Below, one piece after another: positions 57,015 through 64,000 of a stretch of 64,000 nucleotides of DNA; the stretch's first letter is position 1; each line of letters opens with the position of its first letter. A program made the translations under genes and the position numbers. The notes under the pieces are model-generated. The model saw nothing but the letters and a program-made list of their open reading frames with translations. It was not told the DNA's origin and searched no databases. Source of the stretch: Blakeslea trispora (Eukaryota > Mucoromycota > Mucoromycetes > Mucorales > Choanephoraceae); assembly GCA_025331445.1 (NCBI GenBank), contig JAIWNE010000007.1, positions 372,001 through 436,000 on the forward strand. Direction: 5' to 3'.

Positions 57015-59677
57015 TTACGCATCCGTTTGAACTTGTGGCTCAGAATCAGTCGTATTGTCTGGAATGGCTTCATATCCAGCTCTCTTTCGCTTCCACATCT
57101 TAAAACCGATGCAACCACCAATAAGCAAAACGAGTGCACCCACAACAGACATCGAAATCAAAGTCGCAAGAGACCAAATCCAAGGCAGACCAAAGGCGCC
57201 TCGCTTGACAGGAAACAGAACAGCATCAATCTCAACCACACCTCCACTGCGATCTCCTGTGCTAACATGCCCTATATCAAGCACACGTACATAAGGACTA
57301 TAGGGCTCTCCTTTGACACGAATCACTGTCAGTCCATATCCCATCTCTCGTACAACAATCTTGTCTCGGCTAGAAAGCAGTGTGGCATACTCTTGATCAC
57401 CCAAGAAGGGATAAATAAACCATCGCTTACGACTGTTATCGATGCTGACTTTGGGAACAATATGCATTCGGGCAATTCGCTCTAGTTTAGCAGTGTCATT
57501 CCAGAGTGGCTCTAGATCGATATGTTCAAATGCCTTGTCGGTAGGTGCCAAAAGGAAATTGTCTGTCATATCTAACTGGTCCATCAGATTGGTTCTTTTG
57601 AGGATATTGAGCATGATGTTGGCATTGATGCCTCTGAGGAGATTGCGGTGTGTAATGTTGACATTGTTGGGTATCTGGATATGATCTACTTTGTGTACTA
57701 CACCATTAGACACAATCATATCGGATTGTTGAATTACGCCACGTTCGTCAACTGTGTTGCCTTCTGGATCCTTGTCACTCTTTGTTTCTGTGCCAATCCA
57801 GATACTTCCGTCGGCGTTTCGACCGTGTATCACAAGCGATTCATTGTCTGCTAAAGTAGTTACCTTGAGAACATCATCTTGGAGATCGTGATGATAAAGG
57901 GAGCTGGTGGCAGCATGAAACAACAAGACGGTTTGCAGATCAGATCGGCCTGTAGGATGAACAAGATAGCGAGAAACAAGGCCTAGGTTCTTGAAGGCTT
58001 GGTTGGTAGGTGCAAACAGTGTGATGGCTTTGGATCGCTTGATTCTGTCGACTACGCCAGAAACATAGAGGGTGGCGATAAAACTAGAAAGCTCAAGGTC
58101 CACAACAAGTCGAGAAAATATATCCATAGGCAAAGCAAGTGGATCTGAAATGCGATAGATGACATTACCATCAATAGCCACTAAAGAGAAAGTTAAATAA
58201 CCATGAGCTGGACGATTTTTTTCCTTTGCACTTACTGTCAACACCAACTACTTTTGAATAATCACCAAAACGAATGGATTTGACTAAAGCATTGGTATTT
58301 TCCATTGTCTCTTCTTTTGATTTACCGACACTCACAAACAAGCGCTGAGGTTCATTGAATAGCTGCGATGAGTTGAATTCTGTCTTGAGAAGCATCCGAT
58401 CCGATAGCTCAGAAGGACTGTAAGCTCCTTGTACTAGATGATAACTCAACCAGGGTGTTTTTTGATTGTTGGGAATAGCATCCTCATCGATGACTTCATT
58501 GGTGGGTGCCAGAATGGTGATGTTGTTGGTACCTTTATTTAAGAATCTGCCTAGTCCATACGAATCAATGAGCGATACAAATTTGGTTGCATTCAATCCA
58601 AACAGATATTTTCGCGTATCAAACACGATTGAATCAGCATAAGGTAAATCATTTAAAAGATGAATCACACCTATTTTCATAAAAATTAGGGCTTTTGAAA
58701 CATGAAAAAGGACTCCGTTATACCATCTGCAGCCAGGATATCTTGTTCTTCTACTTTGATGCCATTGATTGTTGCTTGCTTGTATTTATTTACATTAATC
58801 TTGACAGTTTCGCCAGATTCAGTCATGTCTAACATACAATAAGTCTCAGAAACAAACAGACAATTCATCTTTTTGCCTTACACGTAGTTTCATCTTTATG
58901 CTGGTTCAAGAAAATAGCTTGTGGAATCATGAGGTATTGAAGAGCATGTCGCAAGTCTTGTTTTCCATAGTCTGAGATCAAATAGTTTTGCTCAACATGG
59001 CTAAATCTATCTAAAAGATATTTGGCAGATATAAAGAGAGTAAAAGGATGTCTTTGACGAAATTCAATGTCTAGTCCTGTCTTTTTCCAAAGGCTGAATA
59101 GTTTAGAGTCATAAATAGGTACCATATCATCTAGATAAGAAAGATAAGCAAACTTGAACTTGTGCCATGTCTTTTTTCTTTTAGTATACTAACGTAACAT
59201 TCTAGGTGGCTCAAGTACACGATCGACAACATTTAGCGTTGTATTCTTGTTGACGAAAATATCCTTATCCTTAATCCTTGCTTCATTGATATGATAAAAC
59301 ATATCAAATGTAGTAGTGATTTTTAGTTTCTGTCCTGTCCTTTCGTCTCCTAGCAATCCTGGTCTTATATAGCTTGATTCAAGTATCTGTCCATCACTCA
59401 ACTCTTTTGTGGCATATTGTTGTGGTAATAGATGATACAGTAAGATATCTGCCGTGATAGCAGGTCCTTTGTATCGTTCAAATGCACTGTTGTCAGGAGC
59501 GAAAAAAGTACCAGACTCTATGTTGTTGATCCTTGGAATCAGGTGAGTGAGTTGTAGGTGCCTGATAAGCGTTGAAAAACGTGCATCCTCTGAGAGAACG
59601 TCTACGATTGTTTTGTATGCATGTATACCAGAAAGTAAAGTGAAAGCAAAAATCAAAGTTAAATAATATGTATTCAT
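57015..59677 (-). CDS. Fasciclin (FAS1) domain type I membrane protein, five FAS1 domains
   Basis: Five exons: 59194-59677, 58882-59130, 58724-58828, 58236-58670, 57015-58180; 812 residues from the Met that begins a clean signal peptide (MNTYYLTLIFAFTLLSGIHA). An in-frame ATG at 59704 would add nine residues. Five FAS1 modules can be read: about 20-160, 162-290, 290-440, 440-600 and 600-735, with the usual H1/H2 blocks (FFAPDNSAF, ITILAPTNEV, ITLFAPTNQAF, FLLAPTDKAF). A single membrane span (about 750-775) and a short basic cytoplasmic tail follow. FAS1 proteins mediate cell-surface or wall adhesion; some fungal ones are vacuolar. Many N-glycosylation sites (NxT/S). Confidence 0.92.
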
Positions 59678-59704
59678 AGATGGATAAAGCAACACATAAA
59701 GCAA

Positions 59705-60966
59705 ATAAAAAAATAACAGTAAAGACAGATAATATCAAGGGGGAGAGTAACAAATATACGTGCGCTACAATAAGAAAAAGAAGATAGAAAATAAAACGAA
59801 TTATGCAGCCTTTTATACTCTATTTTCTGATATCATTGTGACTTGGCGGAGTGCATATTAAATTGGTTTTATGTGAAACCCATAGGGAGCTTTTTTCCCC
59901 CTTTATTTTTTACTTGACATTTGACGTTTTTGCAAGCCTGTATTTATAGCACTATTAATATACTGTTCAATTCACCCATGGCTACAATCAGCCTTCAAGA
60001 ACAATGGCCTCGAAAGACTAGGTTTTATTGTGTTTGAAAGTAAGCGAGGCTGTCATTATTCAATGATAAGCTTTTTTATGCATAAGAATGGATTAGGATA
60101 ATATGCTTTCTCTTCAATTCAAGCAATGAGCGCAAAGAATACCAGATTACATTCCTTTGCCTTCTATTACATGGTGTAACCTATAATCAAAGGCATTTCA
60201 ATGCAAGCTATACATTTGTAACCAATAACATACATTGGCATAAGCGACTTTTACCACTCTCCTCTTAACACCACGGATACTAAATTGCAAGCTTATCTCA
60301 ATATAGTCTACAGCCACTCATTAACATTATTTCAGTAAAATTTTACTGTGCTTCACTTTTGAAAGCAGAATATTGTGCCTCGAGAGTCTCTTCTGATTGC
60401 TCTCTTTTAAGAAAAGATGCAGTTTTGATTTTTTCTTTTTTTTTCAAAGGTCTAACAAGAATGCTGTATCAAGAAATGAATAGATTCAGCAACTTGTCAA
60501 AGTAACTTACTTTTGCATTTCTCTTAGTACGCTTAGATCAACAAATAGGACAAGAGACTCAATTGAAATACAATGACACTTTTTTTTTGGATAGTAAGTT
60601 GTGTATTTTGTAATACTATTGATAGTTAATCCTTCATGGGAAGCATAGGAATGATAACCATTTTAGAGCGATAGTAAGCACACCTCTTTCAATAATGTCT
60701 CACGTCATTTTTCATACAATCACTAAGACTTTGACAAGTAACATGGTCTGTTTGCAAAATTTCTGTAAATCCTATCCATACTCTGACTCAAAGCTTAATT
60801 TTTTTTTAATTTATTCTTACAAGCGCAATTCAATTTTCTTTTTGTTTTTTTGTTTCTTTTCTTCTTGTCCTATTATGTATGTGACAACGCAACTAGAAGA
60901 ATTATTGCTCAAGATATCCATGTTTTGACTTGAATTACTTTGCCGTATCCATAGTTTAGTCAAATC
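59705..60966. other. Divergent intergenic region, FAS1 / FSH1
   Basis: 1.2 kb between outward-facing starts. AT-rich with long T runs near 60440, 60580 and 60800. A frame at 60695-60928 lacks features. Nothing else seen. Confidence 0.5.
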
Positions 60967-61946
60967 ATGTCAAAAAAGTTGAGAATTCTTTGTCTCCATG
61001 GTTACACCCAAAATGGTATTCTCTTTCGCAAAAGGACAGCAGTTGCACGTAAAAGCATCGAAGAGATAGCCGATTTAGGTAAATGCCTATTTTTGTAATG
61101 TAAGCCTAGATTGGCGCTTATTTCTACATAGTCTATATCACTGCACCTCACCATATCAGCCCACCTACCTTCAACACCATTGCAGAGCGACAAGAAGCTG
61201 CTCAAGAATACAGTTCTGAGGGTAAGCTAGTTAGAGAGTCTTTATAGAAACATGCCTAAAAAAACTTGAAAGAACACAAGCCTTATGGGTGGTGGTATTC
61301 TCCAAAATACAAGCCTACTCAACAAGGATTTTTTATCGGTTTTAAGGATTCAGTTGAAAGAATCAAACAGGTTTTGGTACAAGAAGTAAGTAGCCTTGTT
61401 ATACCAATTAAAGGTGTGTTTATCAGAACAATAAACAATAGGGACCCTTTGATGGTATCTTGGGCTTTTCTCAAGGTAAGGTAGACTCATGGACAAATAA
61501 ACAAAAAACAACTCAATCCTCCCTTTAAAAATAAGGTGCTTGCTTTGCTGCTCTCTTGACACAAATGATGGAAGATCGCTCTTACTTTCCAGATTTAATT
61601 TCATCTTCCTTTGAACATCCTCCTTTTCGGTTTTCCATCATTGTAGCTGGATTTAAGCCAAGTATGCAGGAAGCAACAAACCATATGTTGGTTAAGACAA
61701 AAAAGGTAAAAACACCTAGCTTACACTTTATTGGTGAACTTGATACACTTGTATTACCTGAGGCTATGATGGCACTTGCTGAGGCGTTTGACAAAGCCAA
61801 GATATTCAAGCATACAGGAGGGTAATTATATTTCAAAGCAAGAAAATAGGTTTTTTAGCTAATGCTTTGTTGTTAGTCATTACCTTCCTTCAAGCTCAGC
61901 CAGTTGTAAAGAGTTGAATCAGTTTGTCAAGCGCTTTCAAAATTAG
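60967..61946 (+). CDS. FSH1-family serine hydrolase (OVCA2-like)
   Basis: Six exons: 60967-61078, 61132-61221, 61273-61385, 61442-61475, 61536-61821, 61877-61946; 234 residues. The start KLRILCLHGYTQNG is the typical FSH1 opening, GFSQGACFAA is the nucleophile elbow (GxSxG, formed across a 60-nt intron), the Asp is in FIGELDTLV, and the His in GGHYLP, so the catalytic triad is complete. The family includes yeast Fsh1-3 and human OVCA2; substrates are short esters or thioesters, and the physiological one is unknown. The third intron acceptor is AAG rather than the common YAG, but it restores EHKPYGWW. Confidence 0.94.
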
Positions 61947-62932
61947 AACTTGTATATTCCCTCTCCCCCCCCCCTCTCTCTCTCTTTCCGATAGAGACAA
62001 TTGCTATTCTGCCTTTTTAAATAAAAAGATGCTTGAGGGGATGTTTTACAATGGATACAATTGAGGTGTTGAAGATATCACAGATGATTACTTGGAGTCC
62101 ATTTACGAATAAGGCATATTTATTGAGCAGTAACTCCTTGATCTCTATGCATAACAAGAAACCACCAATAGAAATGATCTGCTTAATGCAATACGGAGTT
62201 CCTCACCTGTCATGACACCTCATAAAATTAATTCTCAGTCTTAAGCTAAACAGGAACAAAGAGAGAAAGTATGTGTATGTGTACAAGTAATCTCAGACAA
62301 CCAATATAATTCTTTTTTTTTTCTTCTTCTTTTTTTTTTGACAGTGTAAGGACTGCTTCAGTCAACACAAGCTTGCTTAACGAAAAGTTATTTTAGCCAT
62401 GAAAACATTATTCATAAAATCTTCAATCGCAAGATTAGCGGTCACATTTAAGCTGTTGTTCTTGATGGCTTTGTTTTCAGATAGAATAAAATGAAAAAAA
62501 TTTTCGAGAGAGCGAGAAAAGATTCTCCTCCTCTTTTTTAATTCTTTGGTGCTCCGATAGCTTTTTCTGAAAAAAGAGAAAGACTCCGTTACTTCAAACT
62601 ATATTATACTCTAACATTATACACACACAATAGTTATATAAGCCTAATATATTTAGACTAGACGCAAGCACAGACACTCCACTATATACATATAACCCCT
62701 TCCCCTTCTTTTCTTACCAAGGGCATTTTTCTCGCTTTCACCAACTACTTAATCTTTTTTTTTCTTTTGGTTACTTTCTACCTGACTCTACTTTATTCTA
62801 AAGGTCATCAGTAACTCTCTTCTCTCTCTTTTTTTTTTGGGTTTGATATTATGTAAGTATTGACTCTCTCTCCCCTTTTGTTTTTTTTAACACTCCTCTC
62901 TAATAAACTCTGATAGAGTTCCTCCCCCTTCT
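61947..62932. other. Intergenic / leader of the Zn2Cys6 gene
   Basis: About 1 kb. It contains a C10(CT)n tract at about 61966-61987 and many pyrimidine runs. A GTAAGT at about 62853 and a TGATAG at about 62916 would bound an intron in the 5' leader, placing the coding start at 62933. Confidence 0.5.
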
Positions 62933-64000
62933 ATGCAACAATATACACCTTACTTTGCTGGCTACGAAGCTGCTGCTGCTGCTGCCGCTGCTGCTCAAAA
63001 CTCACAACAACAACCTCAAGATCAACAACAACAGCAACCTGCTTTAGCTTTAGGTGGTCAGAACCTCGCTATCTATGCCCCCATGCCATCACTACCCGTT
63101 TTGGGCGGTAAGCCTGGCGATCCTCAACATCCTCAACTGATGGCAGGTACTTCTACTATGGATTTGGGTGCTCATGGAAAACCAAAGCGAAAGCAAGTCA
63201 AGAATGCATGTGGTAAGTTTTTTTTTTTGCTTGTACTTTGCTTGTGCTGATAAAGACATTGTTAGTGAATTGTCAAAAGGCATGTAAGAAATGTGATATT
63301 GGAAGACCTTGTCAAAGATGTATCAAGTATGGCTTGACAGACACCTGTGTTAATTCTGTTCGCAAGGAGCGTAAGAAAGGCATCAAGCGCGGCCCTTACA
63401 AGAAGAGAAATAAGAATGGTAAGAAAAAATGGGATTATCAAATTGTTTATTTTTTAATTTTATAGCTGACATTTGAATAGAATTGGGTGGTGAGAGTGGT
63501 ACTTCATCTGGTGCCTCTACTCCTAATGTAGCATCACCTGTTGCTAACACAAGCATGTATGCACAAAACAACAGCGTTCGTCCCAACACAATGCCTATGC
63601 ACTACCAACCTTTCAATCAAGGGCATTATGATACATATGGCTATGTTAACAATAGCCAAATGATGCCTCAGGCCTACATGATGCCTACCGGTCTCTCACA
63701 AATGTATCCTACCAATCCTCCTGTCTTATCTTATCAAACCGCCATGAGTATCATCTCTTCTCAACCACAACCACAGCAACAACAACAAGCAGGTGTGGCC
63801 AATGCCAGCTACAGACCTCAAGAACAAGATAACAATGGCATGAATCATACGACATCTACTGTTGCTACCAATACTATTGGAACACCACCCAGTACTGTTG
63901 TAACAGCCGATGTCAAGGCAGAAGGTGATGAAGATGATGAAGGGTCCAAGTTGAACATTTTATCCCAGCTCTGCAGTGCTGTCCTGGATAGCAATGCTCC
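62933..64000 (+). CDS. Zn(II)2Cys6 transcription factor, 3' end outside window
   Basis: Exons 62933-63212, 63266-63418 and 63481 to the right edge; about 320 residues are visible. After an Ala/Gln-rich start (a polyalanine run and QQQPQDQQQQQ) comes the binuclear zinc cluster: KNACVNCQKACKKC, GRPCQRCIKYGLTDTC, with six Cys in the CX2CX6C-X6-CX2CX6C spacing, then a basic linker (VRKERKKGIKRGPYKKR). The downstream part is rich in Asn, Gln, Met and Pro, as in activation regions, with an acidic patch near the edge. The first intron splits the zinc cluster after the first Cys. The target genes cannot be inferred. Confidence 0.93.

Overview
The window is nuclear DNA from a filamentous fungus, most likely an early-diverging Mucoromycota species (Mucorales-like). 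I base this on AT-rich spacers full of A/T tracts, many short GT-AG introns (about 40-110 nt, one of about 360 nt), a class V-type chitin synthase with a myosin-like head, a Zn2Cys6 factor, and fungal versions of AATF/BFR2, RRN7, TFB5, SF3A1, BUD23 and acyl-CoA oxidase. Species cannot be fixed from the sequence alone.

Left arm (1-18.2 kb) is ordinary gene space. It holds a multicopper oxidase cut by the left edge (-), a casein kinase I (+), a head-to-head pair for mitochondrial ribosomal protein uS13 (-) and the 18S rRNA methyltransferase BUD23 (+), the 1819-residue chitin synthase (+), and a six-exon M13/neprilysin-like metallopeptidase (-).

Middle (about 18.2-37.9 kb) is an accessory block with almost no intact host gene. 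It contains a broken Tc1/mariner-type transposase, a putative solo LTR, one tRNA-Thr(AGT), a 2.7 kb PIF/Harbinger element with terminal inverted repeats, an open Myb-like gene and a dead transposase, a 47-bp minisatellite between two ~100-bp direct repeats, a C-terminal scrap of a WDR55/JIP5-like WD40 gene, an F-box gene with one nonsense codon, and several stretches of decayed coding sequence I cannot name.

Right arm (37.9-64 kb) is dense gene space again. In order: a small unknown protein (-), AATF/BFR2 (-), TFB5 (+), RRN7 (+), a RING-LON protein (-), an Asteroid/XPG-like nuclease (-), a DUF2828-type protein with a von Willebrand A domain (-), peroxisomal acyl-CoA oxidase ending in SRL (-), splicing factor SF3A1 (-), a five-domain fasciclin membrane protein (-), an FSH1-type serine hydrolase (+) and a Zn2Cys6 regulator cut by the right edge (+). 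AATF, TFB5 and RRN7 sit together, with AATF and TFB5 sharing a 173-bp divergent promoter; with BUD23 and uS13m this gives the window a ribosome-biogenesis flavour, though such genes are common and the grouping may be chance.

I did not find a clear unknown multi-gene system. The best leads are the DUF2828/vWA protein, the Harbinger element with its conserved second gene, the repeat-bounded GC-richer island near 30-31 kb, and the undefined coding relics. Exon borders were read by eye from splice signals and frame continuity; each spliced gene below adds up to a whole number of codons.
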